A stretch of DNA of 64,000 nt from Bettongia penicillata ogilbyi (Eukaryota; Chordata; Mammalia; Diprotodontia; Potoroidae): positions 1,120,501 through 1,184,500 of the forward strand of contig JAJHZJ010000751.1 in the NCBI GenBank assembly GCA_023548195.1, read 5' to 3'. This document shows, one piece after another, positions 19,863 through 29,594 of the stretch. Within the stretch, counting starts at the first letter, position 1; every line of letters begins with the position of its first letter. The notes under the pieces were generated by a model, which made no database searches, had not been told where the DNA came from, and was given only the letters and a program-made list of their open reading frames with translations. A program made the position numbers and the translations under genes.

Positions 19863-19918
19863 AACCTATCTGGTATATATGAGGCACTTAATAAATACTT
19901 ACTAATTGAATAAATGAA
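19863..19918 (+). mobile_element. L2 3' tip (right part of the split L2)
   Basis: 'gaggcacttaataaatactt' with a TTGAATAAATGAA tail. It completes the L2 cut by the preceding SINE. Confidence 0.7.
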
Positions 19919-20479
19919 AATTCTCAAATTCAGCCCATCTGTGTCTGGTGACTTGAATTCATTGAGGATAGATAGTTAGAAACTCTCTGACTGTCTCCTC
20001 GTTTACATTTGGTGTCTCCAAATTCTTAGTCATTTTTGTCCTCGATCCAGTTCAAAGATCATTCTCTCTGGTAGAAAAGATAGAAGGCGTTAAGATTTGA
20101 GTAGGTCATACAATTATGACCATTCTATTTGCCAGTGTATCAGTAGTATCAGTTACGCCCCTTCTTTAATCTGTATCACCAGTCTCAGTCCGTCCTGAGC
20201 TTGCATGCTTCTAATTTAATTTTAAAGGATATTATAATTTATTTTGTCTACTAGTTTCGATTTTCTAGCCACATCTTACAGAATTCTATACTGGGAAAAG
20301 GCCCGATGATCTCTGACTGTAAAGATTCTATGATGTCTGATTCATGTTCCTCAAGAGACTAGTTGAGGGCTTAAGAATTGTGACCAAAGTAAAAAATAAT
20401 GAATCAGAAGGTGTTCTCAAGTACTAGTTGACTTTTCCTGTATTTCTATGTGCATGGCACGTGTCCCCAAGGAGGTGCT

Positions 20480-20605
20480 GTGGATCAATATGGTATAGAA
20501 GAAAGACTACAAGATTTGCAATCAGAATACCTGGATTTTAAGCCTAGCTCTGACACTTACTACCTGTGTGACACTGGAGAAGTCACTTAACCATTCTGGG
20601 AAGGG
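20480..20605 (+). mobile_element. MIR-type SINE fragment
   Basis: 'tggtatagaagaaagactac', 'cctggattttaagcctagct', 'actacctgtgtgacactgga' and 'gaagtcacttaaccattctg'. Confidence 0.65.
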
Positions 20606-20679
20606 GAAAGGTGGGAAGAGCGGAGAGAGATGGGGAGGGGAAGCATTTACTAAGCTCTTCTAGGTATCAAACATTGTTC

Positions 20680-22255
20680 TAAGCACTCTGGATCATTTTT
20701 GTCCTTCATAATTAAAGAGGAACAACATGACATTGAGATTTCAACCTCAGTGGAGTGTGTCTGACTAAGGCTGATTAAACCAGTACAAGCTCTGATGGCT
20801 CTACTACAGATCAGGCACAAATAGTCTATATAAAGATTTTGGAAGGTGATGTCTCTAAATTTGCACATCTTGCATTTCTTTTGAGATATTACAATTACAC
20901 TTTTCTTGCGGAGCACAGTATCTTCTTTGATGCAGGCATGCCATATTGAATGGTGCTGTGCTCTTGGGTAGATACCCATGTTTCCAGGTGAAGACTCAGT
21001 CAATTAAGGAAGACTCTGGCAAGAATCTTGCTGGCAGTAACTAAGAAAGAAAGACCCTCCTATGATGGTCACAGGACAATCTCTTTGCTTTTTCTTTATA
21101 GAAATGGACAATGAAAATGTCTTTGATCTCCTGGGAAATAACATCCTTTTGCCCTACAACTCAGAAAATTTCAGTCAGCTTTTGTATGAGCAGTGAACCC
21201 CTCGCTTAGTAAATCTCTGCTGGAATGGAATCAGCAGCCGGCACTTTGCCTAATGGCATTCAAAGCTTCTCCTCCAGTTGGAAGTTCAGCTAGCAACGGA
21301 TTAATGTCAACCTGAGGTATGTGGTCAATAGCTTCAGGATTGACTGATGATGGTCTGCAGAGAACATTATGGAAGTATTCATTTCATCTCACCAGGCTCA
21401 TGTCCTTATCATAAATCAGTGTGGATCCATCAGTGCTAAACAGTTGAGATGTACCTTAAATCTTTGGACCATAGAGAGCCTTCAAGGCATTGTAGAAGTA
21501 CTTTAGATTGTTATTATTTGCATAAAACAATTCTATCTGCCTTCTTACTGAGCCAAGTATCTCTAGAGATTCTAAGCTTTGCTTGTACTTTACTTTTGAT
21601 GCAGTTAAATGCTTCCTTCTTAGAGGTAGATGAACTATCCTGCTGGTAAACCCTACGAAGTTCTTATTTTTCATTTAGTAGCTTCTGAATTTTCTCATCA
21701 TTTTCATCAAACCAATCCTAATGTTTGAGAATATTTTGGCCTAGATGAGTGAACCCAGTGCTATACACCAAATCTCTGAAAGCTCCCCACTCCTTTTCTG
21801 TTCTACTCTTGCCAACTGTGTGTTGGTTCAACTTCTGCTCCAAGTAAGAACAAACTGCTCATCCACAGAAAAATATCATAATCTGTTGAAGTTGAATGTC
21901 AGATAGTTGTCTTGCTTTGGGGCTGACACTTTTGTTGAATATGAATGTTTAGTTTGAATAAGATAAATCTATTGTTGGTCCAGCACTCTGAATCATTCAT
22001 CACTCTCACATCCTGTTTGTCTTTTTTCTTTACAAAGACAAATACCAATGTCTGCTGTAATGGTGCACACGCAACATTTTATTGCATTTAGGGAGATGAA
22101 AGTATTGGTGTTCAGAATATCATGAGAAGCACAGGTCTTCAGTAGCAAATGACAATTGCTGTTGCTATTTCTGACTCCATTCTGCCCAAGGACTTTCTAT
22201 TATGTCTGATAATTTGAGCAGAGGTTGTTTGGATTTTTGCCTTTATATCCCCATT
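20680..22255 (-). pseudogene. RTE-clade LINE ORF2 remnant (endonuclease to C-terminal zinc finger)
   Basis: Reading down the minus strand from 22255: an endonuclease-side stretch (ILNTNTFISL, then FVFVKKKDKQDVRV, like the YVIVRRRDRQDVRV block of RTE ORF2, then CWTNNRF, like CWTDHRL); a linker with DWFDENDEKIQKLLNEK at about 21680-21720, where a TAA follows the K; KKEAFNCIKSKVQAKLR; ALKALYGPKI near 21460; and VNPEAIDHIPQVDINPLLAE near 21300. The RTE reverse-transcriptase catalytic core is mostly missing. The last stretch (20650-21003) carries C-L-I-C then TGLIS...QTH, the residue of a terminal C2H2 finger. Frameshifts and stops throughout, so it is not functional. Clade assignment comes from remembered RTE ORF2 proteins. 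Confidence 0.8.
20750..20825 (-). other. Decayed C2H2 zinc-finger motif of the RTE
   Basis: YLCLICSRAIRACTGLIS then LSQTHS on the minus strand. CxxC is intact, twelve residues follow, the first histidine position is Leu (CTT) and the second histidine is kept. Fingers of this kind occur at the C-terminus of some RTE ORF2 proteins. Confidence 0.65.
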
Positions 22256-22289
22256 AACAAATCCTTATTGGATTAAATTAGATCTGCAC

Positions 22290-22345
22290 AGTAAAGGATT
22301 TGGATTCAATGATCTCCAAAGTCCCAGATCAGTGATTCATGATCA
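22290..22345 (+). mobile_element. SINE CR1/L3-like tail fragment
   Basis: 'tggattcaatgatctccaaa' and 'gtcccagatcagtgattcat', like the tails of the SINEs at 10.3 and 15.1 kb. Confidence 0.4.
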
Positions 22346-22514
22346 TTTGGCCATTTCATGCTATAAATCCATTGAAATGGGTCATGTTGCAAACTTCCAG
22401 AGTTTTTGGACCCAAAGAACACAAGAATGCTACTACTAATGACTCAGATTCCCAAGGTCAGATAATAAGGCCTCCTGAGCCTCCACCTTTTAGTTCAGCT
22501 ATGCCTACATCAGA

Positions 22515-22600
22515 GGGGAAAGGCAGCACAGTAGAGAGGAGAAAGCACTGGCCTCCAAATTAAAGGTGGGTTCAAATACTACTTCTGTCATGTACAGAGG
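22515..22600 (+). mobile_element. MIR-type SINE head fragment
   Basis: 'ggcagcacagtagagaggag', 'aaagcactggcctccaaatt' and 'gggttcaaatactacttctg'. Confidence 0.6.
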
Positions 22601-22601
22601 T

Positions 22602-22976
22602 CTAGCTTTGTGCTACCCGGAGCATAGGAGATCTCGATAATCATTCTAGGATTTGCCTTCATTACAGATGACAGAGTAGTATTTATCACAACCAATCTTT
22701 CCATTAATCCAACTAGCAATTGTTACTGTGATAAGTATTGGGGTCTTGGGAAAGAACCCCAAAACAGAAACAATTATTATTCACATTCATTCCAAGCCAG
22801 TCAAGTGCCCAAACGGTGACCAAGTGGGGCTTGACCTGGGACCTATTATTGGCCAATAAGTGATTTGGGTGAAGGTTGATCTTTAAGAGAAAAAATAAAA
22901 ACAAAAATGTTTCAGAGATTAAAATTTACATTTCCTTTGGGCAGAGCATGGACTGGTAAAAGTATAATACCCTATG
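22602..22976. other. No recognisable gene or repeat
   Basis: Unassigned. A 63-codon minus-strand ORF has no recognisable domain. Confidence 0.35.
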
Positions 22977-22979
22977 TAG

Positions 22980-23062
22980 AGAAGGAAGGAATGGAGGGAG
23001 GAAGGAAGGAAAGAAAAGAAAGAAGGAAGGGAGGGAGGAAGGAACCAAGAAATCAAGGGAGG
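22980..23062 (+). repeat. (GGAA)n / purine tract
   Basis: Repeated GGAA, GGAGG and GAAAG units, all purine on the plus strand apart from a few interruptions. The REGGRKER-type ORF is its translation. Confidence 0.93.
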
Positions 23063-24050
23063 AACCATTCTTTGCCTCATTTCTTATTAAATCTTACTCA
23101 CTGAATGGACACTGCCTCAGTAACTGGGACCTGTTAAAGACCTTAGCTTGAAAAGGTCAAGGTCATTCATAGCATCCTGGGCCATCTCTAGTTGTCCTAA
23201 TCCATATCTGACCACTGGAACCAAGTGGCTCCAGAGGAGAAAGTGAGGTTGGTGGCTTTGCATTGCCCTCCCTCACTTAAATCCAATTCACTTGCATGTC
23301 TGGAGACAGAATGTTTAAAGCCTGTGGGGAAGTACCTTGGATTGCTAGATAGGGGAAAGTTTTTTTTTTTGTTTGTTTTGGTTTTTTGTTTGTTTGTTTG
23401 TTTGTTTTTGTGTAGGTACCAAAGGAGCAAGGGTTTGAATTCCCCATATTTGTGGCTAGAACATTCATAACACATACTGTCAAGTTGGGACAAGTGCTTA
23501 CTATGTGCCCAGAACTGCATTAAATCTAAAACCTAAATCATTCTTTCCCCCAAGGAATTCTATGAAGTCCATGCAACAAGTATATAGAAACATGGGATCT
23601 TACTCTGCCTCTGATCCTTGATACTTGTATGACACTAAGCAAATCATTTCATCTCCCACATCTCTGTTAAATGAAGGGACTGGTGTGGAAAGTTCCTTGA
23701 ATTTCTAAATATACCTACGACTTGTATTTGGCATATAATGCCAGGATTAATATGTAAGACCTTTGTCTCTTGTAAACCTTTAGGACTTTTAGGAAGAAAG
23801 TGTGTTATAAAGTTTATATTCAAATTCAACCAGTTATTTGAATAGTTCGATCCCGGGAGAAATGTAGAGTGAGCACAGCACAGATGAGACACTGGAGACC
23901 AGAGGCAGACTGGGTGGGGCACCCAGTTCCGATGGAAATTGTTTGTTTTGTTTGGTCCCATGAGGTAAAACAGGGAACAAAAGGCAAAGTTGCAAAGAGG
24001 TAAATTTTTGAGTTGTTATGAACTGACTGGAAGGAAATGAGGTAATGTGG
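23063..24050. other. Mostly unassigned, with a GTTT repeat
   Basis: Contains (GTTT)n at 23360-23412 and short SINE-like scraps near 23630-23660. ORFs of 105-107 codons on the minus strand show no recognisable domain, and one reads through the AAAC repeat (NKQTNKQK). Confidence 0.4.
23360..23412 (+). repeat. (GTTT)n / T-rich simple repeat
   Basis: T10, then GTTTGTTTTGG, then five GTTT units. Confidence 0.95.
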
Positions 24051-24059
24051 AAGGTGTTC

Positions 24060-24240
24060 TCCTGGAAGTGGGATCAGGAAGATCAGAGGACACTTGTTTC
24101 TCAGTCTCAGTGTCTTCATTAGTAAAATAGGGATAATAATGGCACCTATCACTCTGTGTTGCATAGTGTCAAGTGAGATAGTATGTAACGAAACTGTGCA
24201 AACCTTAAGTGCTATGGGAATACTATTTATAAAGAAAAAA
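24060..24240 (+). mobile_element. MIR SINE
   Basis: 'tttctcagtctcagtgtctt', 'attagtaaaatagggataat', 'aatggcacctatcactctgt' and 'caaaccttaagtgctatggg' follow the MIR core and 3' domain order. Confidence 0.75.
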
Positions 24241-24269
24241 ATTCCTAAAAATTGAAACTGTACAAAAGT

Positions 24270-24425
24270 AGTATGGGCTGCTTCTATCCCTTGAATAGAA
24301 GTCTTCAAGCCAAGGTTGGATGACCGTGTTCCTGGGGATTCTTTTGTAACTATGGGTTGAATTAAACGTGATCCAAGGTCACTGAAATTCTGTGATTCTA
24401 TGGAGATCGTTAAAAAGACAATCAA
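24270..24425 (+). mobile_element. CR1/L3 3' terminus, plus strand
   Basis: 'gtcttcaagccaaggttgga', 'tgaccgtgttcctggggatt' and 'ctgaaattctgtgattctat' match the CR1-clade 3' end with its ATTCTRTGATTCTATG microsatellite-like terminus. Confidence 0.75.
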
Positions 24426-24869
24426 ACAAAAAATCCAAACAGTTGCCTGTTGTATCCGTGGAGAATAATAAGAGAGAAAGGAGGGGAAAAAAAGAGTCAC
24501 ATCATCTTCTTCAGGTTACTGGGGGAAATCTAAGAAAGGAAGACATGGTGAAGGGTGCCAGTGATAAATCGGCAGGGGTGGCAGGGAGTCAACTCTTTAG
24601 GTGAAAGAAAAGCTTGCCCTCCATTGGGGTTACAGGGCAAGTGCTGTGAGCCCTACAGCATCCCAGCTGCCACATGCTTTTTTTTGCCAGCTTCTTGGTA
24701 CATTTGCTCACCTTGATTTGTCCTTCTTGATCTTGGTCTATTATAAAATTGTTCAACAAAGTGCTACCAAGGTCCTAAATTTAGCAGCAGATTTTAGCTC
24801 CTTGTGAACAAAGAAAATCCCAGTCCCTGGTTCATGCTGTATATTTCTTGTCCTTGATTTAGGTCTTCC

Positions 24870-25135
24870 CCTTCTCTCACTACCTCTCTTCCTCTCTCTC
24901 TCCCTTCCTCCTTTCCTTTCCTTTTTTCCTCCTTCCTTCCTTCCTTCCTTCCTTCCTTCCTTCCTTCCTTCCTTCCTTCCTTCCTTCCTTCCTTCCTTCC
25001 TTCCTTCCTTCCTTCCTCCCTCCCCCTTTTCTCCCTCCATTCTCTATCTTTCTGCCTCTCTGTCTCTATCTCTGCCTCCCTTCTTTTCTCCCTTCATTGC
25101 TCTCTCTTTCCCTCCTTCTCTCTCCTCACTTCTGT
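24870..25135 (+). repeat. (TTCC)n polypyrimidine tract
   Basis: (TTCC) about 22 units at 24929-25017, flanked on both sides by CT-rich sequence over about 265 bp. The GRKEGRKE ORF on the minus strand is its translation. Confidence 0.97.
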
Positions 25136-25374
25136 TATAATTTTGAAGAGCACTCCTAAACTTACTGCTTGTCATTTGGTCTGAAATCGTTGAAAGGACA
25201 GGCTAGCCAAAGGTCTGAATGTATGTCTCAAGGATTTTCAGTGGTTTTTAAAAATAGCTTTTGGTGTGGAGGTTCTCACCTTTCCAAAAAGGCTTCCATA
25301 TCTTTGCTGCCCTTAAAGATAATTCAAGAATATGACTTGATTTGGGGACTGAACCACCGTAATTGATAAAAGTT

Positions 25375-25628
25375 ATAGTAATACTTATTAAAATTAGCGT
25401 TTTATGGTCCTTTAAGGTTTGCAAAGCACTGTCCATATGCTGTCTCATTTGATCCTTGCCACAACCTTGCAAAGTAGTTATTGTCATTAGTCCTATTTTA
25501 CAAATGATGAAACCGAAACCCAGTGATGTTTAGCGATTTGCCCAAGGTCACCCAGCTAGTGAGCAGTGGACACAGGATTCAAACTCATATTTTCTTGACT
25601 CCAAGGTCAATGCTATTCTCACTATACA
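25375..25628 (-). mobile_element. MIR SINE, minus strand, near full length
   Basis: 'ggtttgcaaagcactgtcca', 'tcatttgatccttgccacaa', 'ttttacaaatgatgaaaccg', 'ttgcccaaggtcacccagct' and 'attcaaactcatattttctt'. Confidence 0.85.
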
Positions 25629-25629
25629 G

Positions 25630-25752
25630 TTCTAGAGCTAGACTTTAGGGGGCATTTAGTGTGATCAGTTTACTGGTATAGAAGTGGAGATGGGGACAGT
25701 GCAGGTTAAGTAACTCGCCTACACTCGTACAGGTAGTAAGTGAACAGAGCAA
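25630..25752 (-). mobile_element. MIR-type SINE fragment, minus strand
   Basis: 'agtttactggtatagaagtg', 'gaagtggagatggggacagt' and 'ggttaagtaactcgcctaca'. Confidence 0.5.
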
Positions 25753-25754
25753 CC

Positions 25755-26980
25755 TCCCTGATACTTTTTAGTGGGAAAATCATATCTCATCTGGGCAAAG
25801 GAGATTCTTAGAGCATAACCTATTAGGGTTACTGAAAAAAATTTGCAATGAGATCGGCCCTGGCATCCCCAGGGGGCTTCTGCCTCTACCTTGGTCTGTG
25901 AAACTACTAGCCCTTGATGAAACGATGGAGCCCACTGAGAAAACAGCACTTGGAGTTTAATTGAAGGAAATAACTACTGCGCACCAGTCCTTTTAATCAA
26001 GATGTTAAAAGGAAACTTTATTAAACTGTGATTGAATATATAAAATTAAGATGTGATGCATTTTAAATATATTAGCTCAAATTATAAAATATTAAATTAA
26101 GATTTAATATATTAAATTAAACACATATTAAACGAGATTGAAAAAAATGCTTTTAAAAATTTCAAATACGCCAGAGGAATTATTAACCGTTTTATTTAAT
26201 AGTGAGGGTCTGGCAAGCAGGATAACAATAAAATGAAGACTCTTTAAGGGATCATAGTAGACCCCAAAGGCAGGGCAGCTAAAGGTGAGCTCTTCACAAG
26301 TAGAACAAAACTGAGAAGGCTTTCGTGCAGTTCTGGTGATGGATTGTTATATCTGTTGCCCAGAACAGTCCCAGCTAAATTTGGAGCAGCTCATTGCCAA
26401 ACTGGCCAGAGAGTGATGAATGTTTTCCTACAAAGCAACTCCACCAGACCAAGACACTAGGGCGCTGCAGTTTACATCAGTAGGGGCAGTGGCCCTACCT
26501 CATGACAACTTCAATACTTTAGGCACTGAACTGAGTGGTTCTGACTTCACAACAACTGGCACATAGTAAATAAATATAGGGAGCTCTAAGCTGAAACCAG
26601 AATTAGGATTCCAGAGCTGCCTACAGGAAATGGAAATGAGTAGTGAAATAGATCAGGTGTCCTCAGAACCCACCGGCCTTCTATCCCTTACAGGAAGTAT
26701 GGGGCTCATTGGTTTCATATGAAGTCCTTTTCCTATCTGCATATAAAAACCCCTGAAATTAGTCTTATTCCATGCTTATAAAATAACCAATAGTCTTATG
26801 CAGGGCCCATCCAGACAGGTTGAATTCCTAAAAAGTGATCCTACTGACTGAGCAAGGGTCTTTTTACTGACAACCACCCTTCCTCTCAGAAGAGTGCCTA
26901 CTGAAAACTGCAGTTGATTAAGGAAACCTTGTAAATAACAGAAGAAAGCAATGACACTGGTGTATGTTTTCTGTGAAATC
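25755..26980. other. Low-repeat block with an AT-rich core
   Basis: 26030-26140 is strongly AT-rich with repeated ATTAAATTAA and TTTAATATATTAAA. The rest has no repeat signature, and no ORF above 82 codons was seen. Confidence 0.4.
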
Positions 26981-26984
26981 TGTA

Positions 26985-27185
26985 AGACCATAGATTTTGA
27001 TCTGGAAAATACCTTTGAGATCATCTGACCATCTGGACCAACCTCTTCATGTTATAGATAAGGAAAATGAGACCCATCAGTGTTAAGTCACTTGCCCAAG
27101 GTCACTCCCACAGGTTGGGAATCATGAAACTGGGATTTGTAGTCAGATCTTCTGATTTCAAACTTAGCCCTATTTCCTTTTCACC
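26985..27185 (-). mobile_element. MIR/CORE-type SINE, minus strand
   Basis: 'cctttgagatcatctgacca', 'gataaggaaaatgagaccca', 'cacttgcccaaggtcactcc' and 'aactgggatttgtagtcaga'. Confidence 0.7.
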
Positions 27186-27489
27186 TCATTACTTCAGGGA
27201 TGTGGCAGTGTAACTAGGGTAAAACAAATAGGACTTTATACCAGGGTGCCAAATTTAGAGGGACTCAAATTTGGAAGGTATTAATTATACTCTGATAGAA
27301 ATTTTAGCAGCAGAGAAATAGCAGGACCTAACAACTAGTAAGAAAGAATGATTACTTGAAATAGGAACTGGTAGATCTCCCTTGGCCTCCGCTCCCTCAT
27401 GGAATGATTTTACTAAATACCTTCTAGTCTCACCTGTATCATTCCACGGAGAGCTGTGGGCAATGCACCTTTCTACCATGACTCCCCTC

Positions 27490-27602
27490 CCTTCAAAGAG
27501 TGCTGGGTTTGGAGTCAGTGGTCATGGATTCCTTTTCTGCTTATGTCACTTATTATGCATGTGATCTTAGGCAAGCCACTTAATTTCAGAGGTCCCAAAT
27601 TT
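27490..27602 (+). mobile_element. MIR-type SINE fragment
   Basis: 'aagagtgctgggtttggagt', 'atgcatgtgatcttaggcaa' and 'gccacttaatttcagaggtc'. Confidence 0.65.
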
Positions 27603-27624
27603 CCTCAAATCAAGTAGACAAGAA

Positions 27625-27722
27625 TTATGTAAGAACCAGTGCTAGGGATACAAAGAAAAACAAAAATAGTTACTGTTCTCAAGGACATCACAGTCTAAAT
27701 GCCAAAAGCTATACACATACTA
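27625..27722 (-). mobile_element. L2 3' UTR fragment, minus strand
   Basis: 'gtgctagggatacaaagaaa', 'actgttctcaaggacatcac' and 'agtctaaatgcc'. Confidence 0.6.
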
Positions 27723-27784
27723 TGTCTATGATCCTGTGACATCTAGTGATGGGAGGCTCATTACTTTCAGAAGCAATTCACTCT

Positions 27785-28145
27785 GTTTTGGGAATTTGAT
27801 TCTCATAACAACCTATGTGATATATTAGGGTACATATTATTATTGTCATTTCCTAGATGAGGAAACTCATATAAGTATATCCCATAAAATCACAGATAAC
27901 TTAAACAAAAATCTTGTTTCAGGTTCAATTTTCTTTTTACAACATTACAGCATGACATATCAAAGCACTTATATACGTCAAGGGTCCCATAATTTCACGA
28001 GAATGGTATTCTGCTTTCCATTTACCATATCAGTAGTCTGTAATTTATAGTCAGTGAGAATTGACTAAGTCTCAGAGTGTCGAAGGAATGTGCCCATGGT
28101 TGTGTGAAGAGCAAGCATAAGAGTCAGAATTCAAACCCAGGTCTT
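27785..28145 (-). mobile_element. MIR-type SINE pieces, minus strand
   Basis: 'tctcataacaacctatgtga', 'ttcctagatgaggaaactca', then after a gap 'gaattcaaacccaggtcttt'. Two decayed pieces with unassigned sequence between. Confidence 0.45.
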
Positions 28146-28159
28146 TCCTCTTTGAAAGG

Positions 28160-28330
28160 GAGTGTAGCATTAGAGACAGAGTGTTAAATTTATAATCAGA
28201 AAAAGACATGGGTCCTTATCCCATAACATATACTTATTTGTTGTATCACCCCTGGATTCATCCCTTGGTCTCACTTCCCCATTTGTAAAATGGGAGACTA
28301 AATAGCCTCTAAGGTTCTTTCTAGTACCAA
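28160..28330 (+). mobile_element. SINE with CR1/L3-like tail
   Basis: 'gagtgtagcattagagacag', 'cacttccccatttgtaaaat' and 'tagcctctaaggttctttct'. Confidence 0.65.
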
Positions 28331-28332
28331 AG

Positions 28333-28443
28333 AGATAGAGCATATCCATTAAGGAATGACTGAACAAACTGTGGTATATGAATGTAATGGAGTACCACCA
28401 TTATTGACTGATAATCCCTGCTACAACATTCTGAACAAACAAT
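28333..28443 (+). mobile_element. Old L1 3' UTR, left part
   Basis: 'attaaggaatgactgaacaa', 'actgtggtatatgaatgtaa' and 'tggagtaccaccattattga' match the L1 3' UTR ('ggggaatggctgaacaaatt', 'gtggtatatgaatgtaatgg'). It is split from its right part by the SINE/L3/L2 cluster. Confidence 0.7.
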
Positions 28444-28529
28444 TGATTGTACAGTTTCTGCCTGAAGGTCACTAGTAACCTTGCTTCCAGTGATGGCCGT
28501 GCCTTCAAGTCTATGGCCATGGATCATAC

Positions 28530-28632
28530 TTCTCTGAGCTTCGTTTTCCTTATCTATAAAATGAAGATGCTAGAGAACTACATACTTCATGATATTGTTC
28601 TGAAGACTGAAAAGATCCAAGCTAATGTTTTT
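28530..28632 (+). mobile_element. MIR-type SINE fragment
   Basis: 'ctctgagcttcgttttcctt', 'atctataaaatgaagatgct' and 'ttctgaagactgaaaagatc'. Confidence 0.55.
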
Positions 28633-28639
28633 GTCCTGA

Positions 28640-28832
28640 GGCAAGTTTTGCAACTCTTCTATAGCTCTAATTGTTGGGAAGATGTCCTTTGCACCCAAAC
28701 TAAATCTAACTCTCTACAACTTCTCCCATACCTCTGAATTCTGACTGTTTCAAAGAGAATAAGTCAAATCTGTCTTCCACATGACAATCCTTGAAATGCT
28801 TAAAGGTCGCATGACTTGAAGTTCTGAATTGA
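28640..28832 (-). mobile_element. L3/CR1 tail fragment, minus strand
   Basis: 'atagctctaattgttgggaa', 'taactctctacaacttctcc', 'tcttccacatgacaatcctt' and 'gaaatgcttaaaggtcgcat'. Confidence 0.6.
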
Positions 28833-28837
28833 AGTGT

Positions 28838-28898
28838 GTAGGGCAATGAACTTGGGATCAGGAGGATCTAGGTTCTAATCCTAGTCCTGACACTTTTT
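28838..28898 (+). mobile_element. SINE head fragment
   Basis: 'gtagggcaatgaacttggga', 'tcaggaggatctaggttcta' and 'atcctagtcctgacactt'. Confidence 0.6.
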
Positions 28899-28899
28899 T

Positions 28900-29195
28900 T
28901 TGACCTTTCCTGATGCCACCTACTGCAACTAATACCTTTCCTTGCAAAGTACCTGGCATTAACTACTTTGCACGTTTGCATTTATTCACTTTATTTTGAT
29001 GTCTTTTTATAGATACAGATAAACACACATATATACACATGCATACATATACACATACATATCTATCTAAAATTTCTTTCATTAAAATATAAGGTACTTC
29101 AAAGTAAATTTCATTCTTTATACTTTTATACCTAGCACTCAGCATAATGCATGACACATAGTAGGTGCTTCATAAGTACTAATTGAATGACTGAT
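28900..29195 (+). mobile_element. L2 3' region with tip
   Basis: 'gacctttcctgatgccacct' opens it. The tip is 'agcataatgcatgacacata' then 'gtaggtgcttcataagtact' with a TTGAATGAC tail. An ACATATATACACAT patch lies at about 29025-29062. Confidence 0.7.
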
Positions 29196-29199
29196 ATAG

Positions 29200-29592
29200 A
29201 AAAAAAAAGATAGGTTTGCATGAACTCATAGAGAGTGAAGTAAGCTGAATACAGAGAATAATTTATACTATAAAAATAACCATAATGTGAGAAGGATAAC
29301 TTTGAAAGATCTCAGACCACTGATCAAAGAAGTGATGAGTTATCCTAGCTTTAGAAGACTGAGGATGTAATACATTTTCCACATGTTAGCAATGAACTAA
29401 GAGACTATAAATGCAGAACCATAAATATACCCTTAGATGCAGTAAATATGTGGATTTATTTTGCTTGATTACATATTTTCTGTGAGAGTTTCAACTTGGA
29501 GGGAGAGGGAAGAGGGAGATATGTAGATTAGAGAATAAAGCTAAGTATGAAAAAATAATAAAATATTTTAACAGAGGTAAAGGAGGATAGTT
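29200..29592 (+). mobile_element. Old L1 3' UTR, right part
   Basis: 'gtttgcatgaactcatagag', 'agtgaagtaagctgaataca', 'gaaggataactttgaaagat', 'agcaatgaactaagagacta' and 'ggagagggaagagggagata'. It resumes the L1 begun at 28333. Confidence 0.6.
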
Positions 29593-29594
29593 TT

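Larger units (their letters stand above)
18290..20340 (-). mobile_element. L3/CR1 LINE, minus strand, multiply interrupted
   Basis: Collinear pieces of the reverse complement of L3: the 3' tail (18290-18475: 'gaacatgaattccctctacc', 'tggatagttctaggagttaa'); a reverse-transcriptase-side piece (19135-19325: 'gctttaataatatgtcccag', 'cagccagttctttcagtgtt'); and a further coding-side piece (19925-20250: 'tgtctggtgacttgaattca', 'gaaactctctgactgtctcc'). Between them lie a mariner tip (18601) and an L2 plus SINE (19330-19917). No frame remains. Confidence 0.5.

Noticed and set aside
20650..21003. 117-codon ORF as a host zinc-finger gene
   Set aside because: The sequence continues the RTE element in order and strand, and the finger lacks its first histidine.
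23826..24500. 224-codon minus-strand ORF, the longest in the window
   Set aside because: It reads antisense through a MIR SINE and a CR1/L3 tail, with no domain and no family resemblance. Its length is explained by chance in sequence with few minus-strand stops.
24929..25017. CRISPR-like or satellite array
   Set aside because: Pure tetranucleotide microsatellite without spacers, and the window is vertebrate nuclear DNA.
24753..25040. GRKEG-repeat ORF
   Set aside because: Translation of the TTCC microsatellite.
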